This document shows positions 43,699 to 54,450 of a stretch of 64,000 bases of DNA, one piece after another. The notes under the pieces are model-generated. The model had not been told where the DNA came from and searched no databases. It worked only from the letters and a program-made list of their open reading frames with translations. The stretch is from Bifidobacterium thermophilum DSM 20210 (GTDB lineage: Bacteria; Actinomycetota; Actinomycetes; Actinomycetales; Bifidobacteriaceae): contig JDUB01000014.1 in NCBI GenBank assembly GCA_000771265.1, positions 27,736 through 91,735 on the forward strand, read 5' to 3'. A program made the position numbers and the translations under genes. Each line of letters begins with the position of its first letter. The first letter of the stretch is position 1.

Positions 43699-46600
43699 GA
43701 CTGTGGCTTTCCGCTGCTTGAGGCTGTGGAATCGCCGCTGTTGGTGACATCGCTGGTTTCCGCGGTATCGTCGGCGTTCCCGGCATCAGCCGGAATGCTG
43801 GAAGCCGCCGTGCCTGTCGACGATTTGCCAGCTGACGGATTGCGCTGCTCGAATAGTCCGCCGTCCGCATGTGCGCCGACCAGATCGAGTTCCTGCAGAT
43901 GCGAATGGAGCCGCTCGTCTTTCAGCACCACATAGCCGCGCGTCGCCATCTCAAGGATTTCGCCGGTTTTGCTTTCCGGTGCGGATACGATGACTTGGAA
44001 TCCCAGCCGTGGCAGCACCGCAAGTGCGCGCTGCGTGTACCGGCCGTCCGCCTTGATGAGCGCTTCATCGAGGAACAGCGTGGTGTAGGTGGGGTGTCCG
44101 CTGATATCGCCGCCCAACAGGTAGATGAGCGCAGCTCCGTACACGAAGGATGTGAGCTCCTGCAAGGCGCCGCCGGATTTGCCGCCGGTCGAGGAGATGC
44201 GTTCGTCGGGGCCGTCATCATGGTGGACGACCGCGTAGAAGGAGCTTCGGGCGCGAGAATCGAGATCGCGGGCACCATATTGGCGGATTCCCGCGGTATC
44301 GCGCACTTTGCCCAGCTCGCTACGCAACAGTTCGACCATCGGTTTGCAGCTGTCGAACGCCCGCTTTGCGGTGCGGCTGTCGGACGCGCCGCCGGAGGGC
44401 TGCTCCGCCTGCCAGCTGTTGAGTCGCCCGATGGTCCGGCGTAACGTGCCGTTGAAGGCTGCGCTGCGTGGCCTGATGGTGACGTCGAGGGTGAGACTGC
44501 CGTGGCGTGGCCCGAACTGCTGGTCGCGCAGCATGGAGTTGATACGGTCGAGCTGTTCACGCACCTCGCGTTGGTCATTCTCGAGGCTCATACTCAGCTC
44601 ATTGAAGTCGCGTTGCATCTTGTCCACGCTGTTGGCGATTTCCTCAGGGGTAGCCGCCTTCGCCACGATTTTGGACAGGTCTTCCAACTCGTCCTCGTAA
44701 TACCGGTAGTCGTCCACCGTGGGGGTGACGGTCGTGTCGTCGGCGGCCCAGCGGGCAAGATAGTCGGACATGCGCCGTTCGACGGATGCCCGTGCCTTGT
44801 TGGCTTGAGTGGACGCCTCGCTGATGCGCTTGGTGATCGCATTGCCTACCATGCCGAGCACCCGCTCGTCGAATCGGCGGATTCCGGGTTGCCCTGGCAG
44901 AACAGTCATATGGGCCAGTTCGCCGGCCACAGAACCGGTCGCCGCGCTGTACGCGGTGGACAGCAGTTCGGTGACGGTATCCGGTAGCGTCGGCTGTTCC
45001 GCGGTGTCGGCGATCTGCCCCGCGCGTTCAGTCAGCCACGCTTCAGCGGCGTCGACGGTCTGCTGTGTGTTGGCGGCGGCGAACCGGGCGTTCGCCTGCG
45101 AGTCCAGCGCGTCCCGCAGCGCGTGCTGGAGTTGGTCGCGTCGCTCGGCGAGCTGAGCGAGTTTCGGGTCGTTGCGTAGCGTGTCGATGTCGCGCTCAAG
45201 GCGTTCCACATTCGCTTCGGTGCCGGCTTCGTCGACCTCCGTCCAAGAAAGATCGGCGATTTGCGATGACAAGGTACGCAGTTCGTCCAGATGGCTTTGC
45301 TGGCGCTTGATGTCCTCCCCATCCAACTCGCACTGCCTGAGCTGTTCGGACAGGCGGTCGATTTGCTGTTTGAGCCCGCGCAGGTACGCTTCGTCGGCGA
45401 AACCGATGACCTGGTTGATGCCTTTGGTGCCATACGAGCCACGCTGACCGGCTTTGATTTGCCCATCCGGTTGGATTTGCCGGGGGGTGTCGGCGTCGTC
45501 GATATGTTCGACGCACAGCGCGTCAAGCCGCCGGGATGTGGTTTGCTCGCGCAGCCATCCCAAGAATGGAGAATCCTCGCGGAACCGCAGTTTTCCGGAC
45601 AGCCGGTCGTCGCGCTCGCCGTCCTCCCCGTGTTCCTGGGTGCCGCTTTGATAGTCGATATTGTCGATATCAATGAACTGCCAAGTGCGGCGGAACATGG
45701 TTGACGGGTCGATGGTGCTGACTTTTCGGGCGAATCCCCGCTCGTAACGGCGGTCGACCAAAATGATCTGCGCAATGGGGCCATAAGCCACGTTCATCGC
45801 GGTACGCCACCGCTCTTCGTCTTTGCGCACGTCCATCAGCTCGGCGACATAGGGAAGATCGCGCTCGCTCAGCCCGGTCGCCTGCGCGATCGCCGCGCGG
45901 TCGTCTTCCATGTCTTGCGTGATACGGGTGCGCTTGCGGCTTTGCCGTTCGAAATCGCGCTTGATCGGGTCAAGACGGTCGGTGATGCCTTTGCGGCGGA
46001 CCACGCAAGCGTCCCGCTGTCGCTGGAGCTCATCACGTTGCGCGTTCGCGTCCTCAATGAAATCCTGGGCTTCCTGCCGGCGCTGTTCCCACGATGTCTC
46101 GGATCGGGGCATCGGCTCGTCCGCCCGAGCGAACGCCTGTCGGATGCGCCCGACGGTATGACGCATCCGTTCCAGCTCCTGCAACGCCTGCTCATGCTCG
46201 TTTTCCAGATGGGTCAGGGTGTCGCCGCCGGCGCCGTGCATCATCTCGGTGACTTCGCCGAGTTCGCGTTGCACGTTTTCGACTGTCGTATCGGCTTTGT
46301 GACATTGCTCCTGCTGCCTCTCCAGCTCGCGGCGATCTTGCGGCAGCTGGTCGCGTACCGCGGACGCCAACCGGGAGAACACCCACGAGCGCAAGGTGGT
46401 CAATCCGGCGTCATCTTGCGGATCGGTGACCTGCAGATCACGCGCCTGCCTGGCCGCCTTATCGTATTCGGCGTGTTCGTCGCGGATTTCACGCAAGGCG
46501 TCCATCTGTCGGGCGTTTTCTTCCATACTGCGGAAGTTCTCGGCATACCGGTCGTAATCCTCAACCGCCTCGCGCGCCTTGGTCAGGGCGTTCGGGACAT

Positions 46601-47306
46601 CGAGCACACCCTGCTTGAAAATATCGTCAAGCCGCGAAGGCGCATCCGCCGACTGGATTTTGTACAGCAACCGGCATGCGGCGGCTTTCAATCCCATGCG
46701 TGTCCACACGGATTCATGGAAGTTTTCCGCGTTCGAATACACCGCGCACCCCGGATACACCTTGCGCAATTGGTCGGCGGTGAACGGTGAGGACCGGTAA
46801 CCGTCCATCTTTCGCGGGTCGATTTCATGGTTCCAGGACACGTATTGGCGCCGTACGTTGCCGCGCTCGTCGCCGGGGGACAGGTACAGGAACTTCGCGC
46901 ATGAGAGCATCTCGCCGCCCATACGGTTGACATAGGTGTCCACAATCGCGCCCCACACCGCACTCGGGGTGCCGTCCTCGGCAGAACCGCGCAGATAAAC
47001 GGCCGTCCCGCCCTCCGCGTCATCCGCCACGGCGGTCATGCCACGCAGATACGTGTAGTCGCTGCGTTCGGAACGCCCGGAATTCGAGGCCTTGTTGAAC
47101 GCCGTGCCAGCAGGGTAGAGCAGGGAATTCTGCGCGTCCACCAGCGTGGATTTGCCGGATTCGCTGGCACCCGCGAGCAAGGTGATTGGCATGTCCGGGT
47201 CCATGGACGGGCGGAACACGTGGTAGCCCTCGTAGGACCCCCAATTGACCAGTTGGCGGCTGGCAAGCATCCAGTGGTCGGCCATCAGCGCTTCGTCGGT
47301 CATCAC
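43695..47306 (-). CDS. jetC: Wadjet SMC-like ATPase JetC
   Basis: 1203-residue SMC/MukB-like motor subunit. Walker [10 protein letters not shown] is at 46-54, long coiled-coil arms follow, with a hinge-like globular part around 490-640, and the C-terminal head has the [12 protein letters not shown] signature region and Walker B LFLDEAL (about 1077). The last about 45 residues are low-complexity. In characterised systems it extrudes DNA loops and presents small circular DNA to JetD. Start is GTG 47306 or the adjacent ATG 47303; the former overlaps the jetB stop. Confidence 0.93.
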   Translation of the reverse strand: MMTDEALMADHWMLASRQLVNWGSYEGYHVFRPSMDPDMPITLLAGASESGKSTLVDAQNSLLYPAGTAFNKASNSGRSERSDYTYLRGMTAVADDAEGGTAVYLRGSAEDGTPSAVWGAIVDTYVNRMGGEMLSCAKFLYLSPGDERGNVRRQYVSWNHEIDPRKMDGYRSSPFTADQLRKVYPGCAVYSNAENFHESVWTRMGLKAAACRLLYKIQSADAPSRLDDIFKQGVLDVPNALTKAREAVEDYDRYAENFRSMEENARQMDALREIRDEHAEYDKAARQARDLQVTDPQDDAGLTTLRSWVFSRLASAVRDQLPQDRRELERQQEQCHKADTTVENVQRELGEVTEMMHGAGGDTLTHLENEHEQALQELERMRHTVGRIRQAFARADEPMPRSETSWEQRRQEAQDFIEDANAQRDELQRQRDACVVRRKGITDRLDPIKRDFERQSRKRTRITQDMEDDRAAIAQATGLSERDLPYVAELMDVRKDEERWRTAMNVAYGPIAQIILVDRRYERGFARKVSTIDPSTMFRRTWQFIDIDNIDYQSGTQEHGEDGERDDRLSGKLRFREDSPFLGWLREQTTSRRLDALCVEHIDDADTPRQIQPDGQIKAGQRGSYGTKGINQVIGFADEAYLRGLKQQIDRLSEQLRQCELDGEDIKRQQSHLDELRTLSSQIADLSWTEVDEAGTEANVERLERDIDTLRNDPKLAQLAERRDQLQHALRDALDSQANARFAAANTQQTVDAAEAWLTERAGQIADTAEQPTLPDTVTELLSTAYSAATGSVAGELAHMTVLPGQPGIRRFDERVLGMVGNAITKRISEASTQANKARASVERRMSDYLARWAADDTTVTPTVDDYRYYEDELEDLSKIVAKAATPEEIANSVDKMQRDFNELSMSLENDQREVREQLDRINSMLRDQQFGPRHGSLTLDVTIRPRSAAFNGTLRRTIGRLNSWQAEQPSGGASDSRTAKRAFDSCKPMVELLRSELGKVRDTAGIRQYGARDLDSRARSSFYAVVHHDDGPDERISSTGGKSGGALQELTSFVYGAALIYLLGGDISGHPTYTTLFLDEALIKADGRYTQRALAVLPRLGFQVIVSAPESKTGEILEMATRGYVVLKDERLHSHLQELDLVGAHADGGLFEQRNPSAGKSSTGTAASSIPADAGNADDTAETSDVTNSGDSTASSSGKPQS

Positions 47307-48199
47307 AACCTCGTTTCTTCGCCGGTTTGGGCGGCGGTAGCGCCGGCATTCAAACCGTCAGCGGTATTCGTGTATGTCGTGTCGGCAATATCAGACGTAT
47401 CGGTATTCGCGGTTATCTGGACGTCTTCTTCGGGGTCATCCGCACTACCCGCGGCGCTGTTCTCGCTTTTGCCCAGCCACTGTTCGGCAAGCTCGGTGGT
47501 GAGTACGGCAGGGACCAGCGGCGTGATGCAGTACATGTCATCGGTGTCTTCAACGGGGGCGAGATATCCGTAGGTCACGCACCGTGAAATCGCGATGCCG
47601 ATGCGTTTCATCACGCCTTCTTCGTCATTGCGTGCGGCAAGCCAGCCGGCGCCTGTGGTCAGCGCGGCGCGGATGTCGTCCGTGCTGATGATCCAGTCTT
47701 TGGACGATTCGCGTGAGCTCTCATAGCCGAGCACACGAATGCGCAGCAGAGCCAGCATCGCCGCCTCCTCGCGTGTCAGCGATGCCCGGGTTTTCAAGGA
47801 TCGCATCCCCAATCCATCCGCTGTGACCGGTCTGGCGTACATCACTTGGTACCGCGGAACATCAACCAGTTCAAGCAGGTCGTCGTTGAGCGAGCGGCGT
47901 ACCTCGTCCACATGGTCCAACGCCGTCTCATACGCGTCACCGGTGATGAACCGGTCACGTTTCAGCGCGATGGCGGCCGCGCGTGCTTCGGCGTCCATCG
48001 TGCTCGTGTCCCCGGGGAACAGCGCATGTGGATTGTCCGCAGGGTCGATATCCCCTATGGTGTCAGTGTCCCTGCCGGCATTCGACACACCGTCGGTCTC
48101 GCCGGAGCCGTCTTCATGGGCATCCACCATGGCATCGGCGTCGCCGTCCATGCGAGCAGTGCCCATGGCGGCCATCATGTCATCAAGTTCGTCGGTCAT
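47303..48199 (-). CDS. jetB: Wadjet subunit JetB (DUF4194, MukE/KITE-like)
   Basis: 298-residue accessory subunit that binds the kleisin JetA. The central part (about 85-235, with [16 protein letters not shown] and [14 protein letters not shown]) is the DUF4194 winged-helix core. The first about 75 residues are acidic and Met/Asp-rich; the C-terminal about 60 are Asp/Thr-rich. Both extensions look disordered. The gene starts 117 bp after the jetA stop, and its own stop overlaps the start of jetC. Confidence 0.88.
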   Translation of the reverse strand: MTDELDDMMAAMGTARMDGDADAMVDAHEDGSGETDGVSNAGRDTDTIGDIDPADNPHALFPGDTSTMDAEARAAAIALKRDRFITGDAYETALDHVDEVRRSLNDDLLELVDVPRYQVMYARPVTADGLGMRSLKTRASLTREEAAMLALLRIRVLGYESSRESSKDWIISTDDIRAALTTGAGWLAARNDEEGVMKRIGIAISRCVTYGYLAPVEDTDDMYCITPLVPAVLTTELAEQWLGKSENSAAGSADDPEEDVQITANTDTSDIADTTYTNTADGLNAGATAAQTGEETRL

Positions 48200-48316
48200 C
48201 GTCCCGCCCTTTCCACAAGTTCCGTGTCGCCGGATTCGCGTACATGCCGTTCGCGCTGATTCGGCCTATGCTCCTCGCCCGTCTCGCGGTCACCGCCCGT
48301 CACCAGCCGGCATCCG

Positions 48317-49846
48317 TCATGCGTCTTCTTCGATAATCTCATGCAACACGCCAACGTCTGCAAGTACCGGCCGTGTACGCCATGCGCGTGTCGTACCGTC
48401 CGCGGACACGCATCGCCATGTCGAGAACTGCCCGTTATCGTCCACGCGCAAGGTCCCCAGGAAACCGACCAGTTCGCTTTCGCGGCGTTCCGAATCGCTC
48501 AACTGGTTGAAACTCGCCGCGACGTCAACCCGCCCGTCGCGCATGATCGGGTCTTGCACGATCAGTGACAGCATATGCCGCAACCGCGGTCCGCCCGCCT
48601 CGACCATCGCGCGCAAATCCATGTCGGCGAAGCCGGGATTGTCATCATCCTGAACCGACGACACGGCATCCAGACTCGGCGGCGCGGCGAAAGCCATCGG
48701 GCGTGCCGGCCGTGTAGGCAGCGCAAGCAGCGTGGCGTCGCCCACATCAAACGAATACGGGCTGGGAGAAGACGTGCCAGCCTTGATCTCTTGGCTGATT
48801 GTCGCGAACAGCCGGTTGAGCGTGTCTAACGCCGTGCGATACCGGGTGTCGCTGCGCTGCCGGACCAGACGGCTCACCGCTTCGTCCGAGACGCGCACCT
48901 GATGGCGGACATCCTCGATGCCTTCGTAAATCCGCTTCAATTCCGCCCGCACCTGATTGAGCAGCTGATTCGGCTCACCGTGCAGGTACGGGCTTTTTGC
49001 GATATCCTGCACCGCGTCATCGATTTGCCGCCGACCCTCGTCGGTCACAATCACCTGGAACGCGTCCTCGAAACGCCGCCCGCTGTCCGACTCGCGCATC
49101 GAGCGGCGGTAGCGCTCATGGTATGCAGTAAGAATCTCGTCAACGCTCATTGAGTTCTCCTGCATACGTCGGCGCAGCGCGTCGCCGTTGTCGCGTTCCT
49201 CAAGCGCGAGCTCATGCAGGTCGACCGGTACGCCGCGCAAGGTGTTGTGCACCACGGCGATGATATCCTCGACATCCTTGTCGCTCAGGGACTCCACGGA
49301 TTCACCGTTGCGGAGCCGGCTGATTTCCTGCTCGCGTTCCTTGACTTCGGACTCAAGCAGGGCGATGCGCTCGCTTGGATCGACGGTCAGACGTTTGCGG
49401 GCGTTCTCGACCTCCATGATGATGGAATTCGCCTGGGCACCGGACAGTGCGCGGGTCGTGTCCTCAAGCTGGGACAGCGCGTCGATCGCGCGGTGGGCGC
49501 GAGCAGTCAGACGGTACAGATAATGGTGAGAAGCGGGGTCATACGAGTTCGCGAGCCACGCGTAATCGCCTTCGCCTTCTCGAGTGAGTTCGACAAGCGT
49601 CTGATGGGCGCTGTCCTGCGCGGTTTCGCCATCTTTAAACTGCCATTCGCCGTCGTGCGCAAGCTCCTCAAGCGCGCCGGCGAGCCGTACCTCAAGCGTC
49701 TCTTTGGGCAGTTCGGCGGTCAACGGTTTGAAACAGGTGCGCAGCAGAGCGACATACGTCATCGCGTGGTTGCGCAGCAGCAGTCGAAGCACGCCCGTTT
49801 CATAGACCGGCCGCAGCCGTTCCAGTTGCGCCCTCACGTCGCTCAC
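48317..49846 (-). CDS. jetA: Wadjet kleisin-like subunit JetA (DUF3375)
   Basis: 509-residue first subunit of the operon, equivalent to MukF/MksF. The protein is mostly helical, with QLERLRPVYETGVLRLLLRNHAMTYVALLR at its beginning (two separate motifs about VYETGVLRLLLRN and HAMTYVALL) and coiled-coil segments around residues 150-200, fitting DUF3375. The start is GTG 49846, with AAGGAGG seven bases upstream; earlier ATG codons in frame have no ribosome site. The gene is divergent from a cation-efflux gene with a 187-bp shared upstream region, where the operon promoter must lie. Confidence 0.9.
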   Translation of the reverse strand: MSDVRAQLERLRPVYETGVLRLLLRNHAMTYVALLRTCFKPLTAELPKETLEVRLAGALEELAHDGEWQFKDGETAQDSAHQTLVELTREGEGDYAWLANSYDPASHHYLYRLTARAHRAIDALSQLEDTTRALSGAQANSIIMEVENARKRLTVDPSERIALLESEVKEREQEISRLRNGESVESLSDKDVEDIIAVVHNTLRGVPVDLHELALEERDNGDALRRRMQENSMSVDEILTAYHERYRRSMRESDSGRRFEDAFQVIVTDEGRRQIDDAVQDIAKSPYLHGEPNQLLNQVRAELKRIYEGIEDVRHQVRVSDEAVSRLVRQRSDTRYRTALDTLNRLFATISQEIKAGTSSPSPYSFDVGDATLLALPTRPARPMAFAAPPSLDAVSSVQDDDNPGFADMDLRAMVEAGGPRLRHMLSLIVQDPIMRDGRVDVAASFNQLSDSERRESELVGFLGTLRVDDNGQFSTWRCVSADGTTRAWRTRPVLADVGVLHEIIEEDA

Positions 49847-50033
49847 GAAACTGCCTCCTTTTGCCTTTTGCCCCGTCGCTGTCGGTAATTCGCCCGGGAT
49901 GTCGCGGGACGGCATACCAACACCATCTTATCGGACACGCATGAAGACTACGGGCGTCCACAGCTGTTCCCGGGCTATGCTGGAACAGGAACCGGTTTTG
50001 GAGTGTTGCGATACCGGGCCAAGGAGGACGAAG

Positions 50034-51161
50034 ATGACCACACAAGACCACCCGGACGATACACGGCGGGCTTTGACTGCCGGCATCGCGCATGATGTGC
50101 CGCGCAACCGGCCGCAGCCCAACGGCAACGCCGCAATGAACCACGATTTGGCCCCGGACGGCACTGAAAAACACAGCGCGAAAATCGGCATCGCCGTCAT
50201 CGCGGCGCTATTAGCGAATGTGATGGTCGCGGTCGTGAAATTCGTGGTGTTCATGGTCACACATTCGGCTTCGATGCTCTCCGAAAGCGTTCACAGCCTT
50301 GCCGATTCCGGTAACGAGCTCACGCTGATCATCGGCAATAAGCTGTCGCACCGGCCGCCGAGCCGCAAGCATCCGCTGGGCTGGTCGCGGGCGCGGTATC
50401 TTGCCTCGTTCATCGTTGCAGTTTCCCTGTTCGCCATCGGTGGCGTGTATTCGGCGAGCGAATCCATCGCGAAAATCCGCGAAGTCGTCTCCGGCGGACC
50501 GCAAGCCCATGCCGTGGATGCGCACAATATGGCCATTGTGCTGGTCGTGACCGTGATTTGCGCGGCGATTGAGGGGTGGAGCCTGCACAACGGCATCAAG
50601 GAGGCGAAGGAACGCTTCGAGGAAACGCATGATCCCGGCCCGTTCAGCCTCATCAAGTTCTGGAAAGGTACGAAATCCAGTGATTTGGCGGTTGTGCTTG
50701 CCGAAGACACGCTGGCCGTGATTGGTCTGGCTTTCGCGTTTTTGGGGTCGCTGTTGGCGATTCTGACCGGTGATGAAATCTGGGATGCCATCGGCGGCAC
50801 CAGCATCGGCATACTGCTGATCGTGGGGGCCCTGCTGCTGGGCGTGCAGGTCTCATCGCTGCTGATCGGCGAAGGCGCAAGCGACCACACATATCGCGTG
50901 ATTACGCAAGTGTTGGCGGAGAATCCCGATGTTGAACGGGTGCTTGCCGATCCCGCGGCCATGCACTTGTCCGAGAAGCGCATTCTCGTGCTACTCAAGG
51001 TGCAGTTCCGCAACGAGACCGAGCTGGATGACGCCGCCGCGATCAATCGGCTGGAGAAACAGTTGCGCGCCGCCATTCCGTATTACACGCTGGACATTGT
51101 TGTGGAGCCGGACACGTATGACCCGGTCAAGGCCGCGAAAGTCGAGGATTGGGTGGACTGA
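50034..51161 (+). CDS. Cation diffusion facilitator (CDF) efflux protein
   Basis: Inner-membrane metal exporter of 375 residues. Start ATG 50034 has AAGGAGG upstream. Metal-binding helix II has SASMLSESVHSLADSGNE, with the family SxxxxxxxxHxxxD pattern, and the matching helix V motif is LAEDTLAVIGL. The first about 45 residues are polar, and the C-terminal cytosolic domain ends in the VEPDTYDPVKAAKVEDW region. Zn, Fe or Mn are plausible cargo. It is divergent from the Wadjet operon. Confidence 0.9.
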   Translation: MTTQDHPDDTRRALTAGIAHDVPRNRPQPNGNAAMNHDLAPDGTEKHSAKIGIAVIAALLANVMVAVVKFVVFMVTHSASMLSESVHSLADSGNELTLIIGNKLSHRPPSRKHPLGWSRARYLASFIVAVSLFAIGGVYSASESIAKIREVVSGGPQAHAVDAHNMAIVLVVTVICAAIEGWSLHNGIKEAKERFEETHDPGPFSLIKFWKGTKSSDLAVVLAEDTLAVIGLAFAFLGSLLAILTGDEIWDAIGGTSIGILLIVGALLLGVQVSSLLIGEGASDHTYRVITQVLAENPDVERVLADPAAMHLSEKRILVLLKVQFRNETELDDAAAINRLEKQLRAAIPYYTLDIVVEPDTYDPVKAAKVEDWVD

Positions 51162-51168
51162 ACCGGGC

Positions 51169-51385
51169 GGGAGTTTATGCTGTCGGCGGCCGTGATTGAC
51201 GAAAGTCCCGGTGCCGCGTGGGAGTTTATCGTATTATTGCGCATTCGCCGATAAACTCCCATCGGGCTGATTTCATGAGTCGCGGAATATCAACGATGTC
51301 GTTGGGAGATTATCTCGAAATCGTCGTTTCTGCCGAATTCTCCCGGGAGTTTCTTGCGATAGAGACAAATCGATCGCAATCTCCC
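51169..51385 (+). repeat. Cluster of 41-bp GGGAG...CTCCC palindromic elements
   Basis: Four copies, at 51169-51209, 51220-51260, 51304-51344 and 51345-51385. The second has perfect 12-base arms, GGGAGTTTATCG and CGATAAACTCCC. The last has two nested arm pairs, GGGAG/CTCCC and TTGCGAT/ATCGCAA. They fill the gap after the CDF gene. The remaining sequence to the hsp20 gene (51386-51640) has no gene or clear promoter that I can support. Confidence 0.87.
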
Positions 51386-51654
51386 GCAGCCGCTCCAGCT
51401 CTCCCGCGGTCGCAGTCACAGTCGGCTGAATATGGCGCCATATCAAGCATCCTGAATTCTTCTGCATCCGCATGTTTCCCCACGGTGAAAATCCGGAATG
51501 AACCTCGCCGCGGGAAGTTGGGTGAAGTGAAAGGTCAAGGTCAGGAGCCCGGGAGGGTTCCGGACGCGGGTCTACGAAACCGATCGGCAGCATGCACATG
51601 CCGCACGGTCGGCTGCCAAGCCGCGTTGGCTCCAAATATGAAGGAGTACCGATT

Positions 51655-52119
51655 ATGGCTATGTTTCCGGCTTTGATGAATGACACGATGTTCTCTGATC
51701 TGTTCGACGATCCGTTCTTCGCGGGTTGGCGTGACGCGGCTGATGAAGGCCGTCAGCTTGCTGCTGCGCAATCGAGCAATCTGATGAACACGGATGTGCG
51801 CGAGACTGATCACGGCTACGAGGTCGCGATGGATATGCCGGGCTTCAACAAGGACGACATCAACATCGAACTCAAGGACGGGTATCTGACCGTCTCCGCG
51901 CATCGCAATGATTCCAAGGAAGACAAGGACAAGGAAGGCAAGTGGCTGCGCCGCGAACGCTACGCTGGTACGTGCAGCCGCACCTTCTATGTCGGCGACG
52001 ACATGAAGGAGTCCGATATCCACGCCTCGTACAAGGACGGCACGCTGCACCTGCAGATGCCGAAGCAGGAGGCCAAGGCGCAGGTCGAGCAGGCTCATCG
52101 CATCGCGATTGAGGGCTGA
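51655..52119 (+). CDS. Small heat-shock protein Hsp20
   Basis: Cytoplasmic holdase chaperone of 154 residues. The ATG at 51655 follows AAGGAG. The alpha-crystallin domain runs from about residue 43, with YEVAMDMPGFNKDDINIEL, to about 137 with YKDGTLHLQMPK, followed by a short tail with no IxI motif but a terminal IAIEG. No HAIR or CIRCE site is visible upstream. Confidence 0.95.
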   Translation: MAMFPALMNDTMFSDLFDDPFFAGWRDAADEGRQLAAAQSSNLMNTDVRETDHGYEVAMDMPGFNKDDINIELKDGYLTVSAHRNDSKEDKDKEGKWLRRERYAGTCSRTFYVGDDMKESDIHASYKDGTLHLQMPKQEAKAQVEQAHRIAIEG

Positions 52120-52273
52120 CGGCCAGTGCACGTCGGTTGATGCTATGTGCGGTACGCGTTCGCCGGTCGCGTGAATCAATGGTGATTGTGTGCGATGGCA
52201 AGTGTTCACGTCGCCCGCTGCTACGTTGCCTACGCTGACTGATAGGCGGGCGGCGACACATAGCCAAGACCTG

Positions 52274-52312
52274 ATGATGGGGACGGAGGTTTCGAGCCTC
52301 CGCCCCCATCAT
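52274..52312 (+). terminator. Hairpin downstream of hsp20
   Basis: 16-base arms (52274-52289 and 52297-52312) pair with one mismatch around a 7-base loop. Only a short T run follows, so termination may be partial. Confidence 0.65.
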
Positions 52313-52383
52313 TGCGTTTGGGGGAGTCGTGGGCGATGCGTCCGGGTTATGGCCAGGTATCAGCCGTTGTTGTATCTCAGGTC

Positions 52384-52412
52384 TTGCATGCGCGTGGGTA
52401 GGTTGTTACGAT
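52384..52412 (+). promoter_or_regulatory. Probable promoter of the small-ORF unit
   Basis: -35 TTGCAT at 52384-52389 and -10 TACGAT at 52407-52412, spaced by 17 bp. Transcription would begin near 52419, about 75 bases before the first small ORF. Confidence 0.55.
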
Positions 52413-52493
52413 GGAGTAAGCCGCGGCGATAAGCGGTTTGGCGGGGCGGTTGGACCTGGCCAACGTACTGGTGAGCAAGAAAGGAGCCTTGAC

Positions 52494-52595
52494 ATGTCTC
52501 GTATGATGATGCGTTCCATCGAAGGAATCTGCTGCATGTGCCATGTTGCCGGCCCCCGGATTGCCATGACGGTCGAAGGATCCGTCATCCGGTAA
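52494..52595 (+). CDS. 33-residue Cys-containing small ORF, possible leader peptide
   Basis: ATG with AAAGGAG seven bases upstream and a plausible promoter. The peptide contains a CCMCH motif after a basic Met-rich start. It is too short for a fold. A cysteine-rich leader peptide that senses aminoacyl-tRNA or cysteine supply is one possibility, as known upstream of sulfur genes in other actinobacteria, but no sulfur gene follows here. Confidence 0.4.
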   Translation: MSRMMMRSIEGICCMCHVAGPRIAMTVEGSVIR

Positions 52596-52740
52596 ATATC
52601 GCGGCGGGCGAAATCACGCAATAATACCGGCCGGGTCGTTGTTGATTCTCCGGTTTGTGGCAGATGCAGTGATTCGATGTGCCCGAATTCGTGTGAAGCA
52701 ACAGGGCAACTGACGCTATATCCAACAGGAGGTGACAATT

Positions 52741-52908
52741 ATGGAATATCAGGCAAACAGCCAGGAAGCGGGAACGACAGTGACGTGGGAGCGCAGAATC
52801 TGGGAGCGGCGGCTGCGAGCGAACGCGGAATGGCAGCGACGTCAGCAGGGCCGTCGCGTACAGGCCCGTCGCCTGTCCGGCGCTGCCGGGTATCTGCCTG
52901 CCGTGTGA
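52741..52908 (+). CDS. 55-residue Arg-rich small ORF
   Basis: ATG with GGAGGT upstream, 145 bp after the first small ORF. The peptide is strongly basic, with repeated WERR/WQRR segments, and ends at a TGA at 52906. It could be a small nucleic-acid-binding protein or a truncated gene remnant. No homologue is recognised. Confidence 0.4.
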   Translation: MEYQANSQEAGTTVTWERRIWERRLRANAEWQRRQQGRRVQARRLSGAAGYLPAV

Positions 52909-53058
52909 CTGTCAGGTCTCACGGCAGGTGGGCTGGGTGGTTGAGCGTGGGCGTCTGCTGGGTATCCGTCTGCGGCGCGACTGCTCACGTACATTGCAGA
53001 CAGATACCGAGGCAGCAAGCACCCGTCGCCCTGGCCGCCGCCCGATTGCGTGTCGCTC

Positions 53059-54450
53059 CTACTGCCTCCGCCGGTGTGCGGCGATGGCACTCAACAAGCC
53101 CGCTGCTGCAACCCCAATCGCCCCCGCGACTTTCGGCCGGCGTAGCTGATTGCGCACGGTTGCGGCATCGGCGGCACCGTAATCGCCAAGGAACACCCGC
53201 AGCTTGTCGTGCACGGCCCCGCCGTCGAGCTCGCCCCACGTGATCATGCGTGTCTGGTATGCGGCAGGATCATCTTCATGGAACGTGAGCAGCCGTACCC
53301 CGCGCAGATCGGCATCAGGTCCATAACTGGCGAAACCACAGGTAGGCGCATAGCCCAGATCCAGCCCGCCGGCGTGCCCGACGTACGCGTTCTTGTGGTC
53401 ATGCCCGGCGAACAGCGCGAAATACCCTCCAGCCCGTCTCATCGCAGCGACCTCTCCGACGTTGATATCCGCGCAGTTCACGGATTCGCCGAGCAAGGAA
53501 CCCGGCCGGCACGCTGTCTCATCGAGCAGGAAGCACCGCCCGGAGAACGCCCGCGTCCCCTCGACGGCGTTCATGGTCCACCACGGTACTTCGCGTAGGC
53601 AATCGTAGAACTCCTGTGTCGGAATGTGCTGGAAGGTGATGGCGGGAACAGGTACGCCATCACCATTTCGCGCGCTCAACTCGCGCTCGGCATCGGCCAG
53701 CCAGCCAATCGCGGCGGCGGACGGCACACCATACCCGTCGGAATCCACAAGATCGAGCCCGCGTCCTTGCACAACCGGATGCGCCCCGGAACTGACCGGG
53801 CCGGTGGACGGCACTGCCCGCGAGGCGTCCCCATCAAGCGCGTAATCGCCGGAATTGACCATCATCACACCCATCGCAATGCGCTCGCCGCGGCTCGAGA
53901 GCACTGGTAGCGCGAACGTGCCGGGTTCCAATGCGAGCGGACCACTGCCGGCGACCGGGTTGAGACACCCATCAATCTCGCGGTACAGGTCGTCCTGCTC
54001 GTCCACGTCGATGCCGCACTGGAAATCATGGTTGCCGTAGGTGGCGGCGAATGGCACGCCATGGGCCGCAATCGGCCCGAGGAACTGCGAGAATGTTGAC
54101 CTCACGTTCTGCCGCGTGCGCTCCATAAGCGTGTCCTCGTCGGGTGCCGGCAAGGTATTGCGACGGCACAGCTCCCGCTGCGATGGCACGTGTTCGATTG
54201 CGGCTTCCAGACGGCTGACGACGCGCACATGGTCGCCGGGCCTGTCGCCGCGACGCGAGATGAACGTGTCGATGTATGCGGGGTCGTACCCGCGGATCTG
54301 ATCGCCGGTGAGCACGACCAGATCGGGGTCGGCCTCACGCACGGCGTCGCCGATCAGCTGCAAGGTGTCCTCGCTGACGTGCGGGCCGTCCTGGATGTCG
54401 GAGACCTGAAGGATGCGGAACGTGCCGTCATCACGGAATCGAAGTGTCAT
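53059..54450 (-). CDS. Calcineurin-like metallophosphoesterase
   Basis: Predicted phosphoesterase of 463 residues. Metal-site motifs are QVSDIQDGP, VLTGDQIRGYD, YGNHDFQ, ITFQHIPTQEF and FAGHDHKN in the correct order, so all ligands are present. A hydrophobic segment near the C-terminus (VAGAIGVAAAGLLSAIAA) suggests membrane attachment at the end of the protein. ATG 54450 is preferred to GTG 54459. Similar proteins hydrolyse nucleotides or cell-envelope phosphoesters; the substrate is not known. Confidence 0.88.
   Translation of the reverse strand: MTLRFRDDGTFRILQVSDIQDGPHVSEDTLQLIGDAVREADPDLVVLTGDQIRGYDPAYIDTFISRRGDRPGDHVRVVSRLEAAIEHVPSQRELCRRNTLPAPDEDTLMERTRQNVRSTFSQFLGPIAAHGVPFAATYGNHDFQCGIDVDEQDDLYREIDGCLNPVAGSGPLALEPGTFALPVLSSRGERIAMGVMMVNSGDYALDGDASRAVPSTGPVSSGAHPVVQGRGLDLVDSDGYGVPSAAAIGWLADAERELSARNGDGVPVPAITFQHIPTQEFYDCLREVPWWTMNAVEGTRAFSGRCFLLDETACRPGSLLGESVNCADINVGEVAAMRRAGGYFALFAGHDHKNAYVGHAGGLDLGYAPTCGFASYGPDADLRGVRLLTFHEDDPAAYQTRMITWGELDGGAVHDKLRVFLGDYGAADAATVRNQLRRPKVAGAIGVAAAGLLSAIAAHRRRQ

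Noticed and set aside
51386..51654. HAIR or CIRCE operator upstream of hsp20
   Set aside because: Neither the CTTGAG-type inverted repeat nor the TTAGCACTC-N9-GAGTGCTAA pattern is present.
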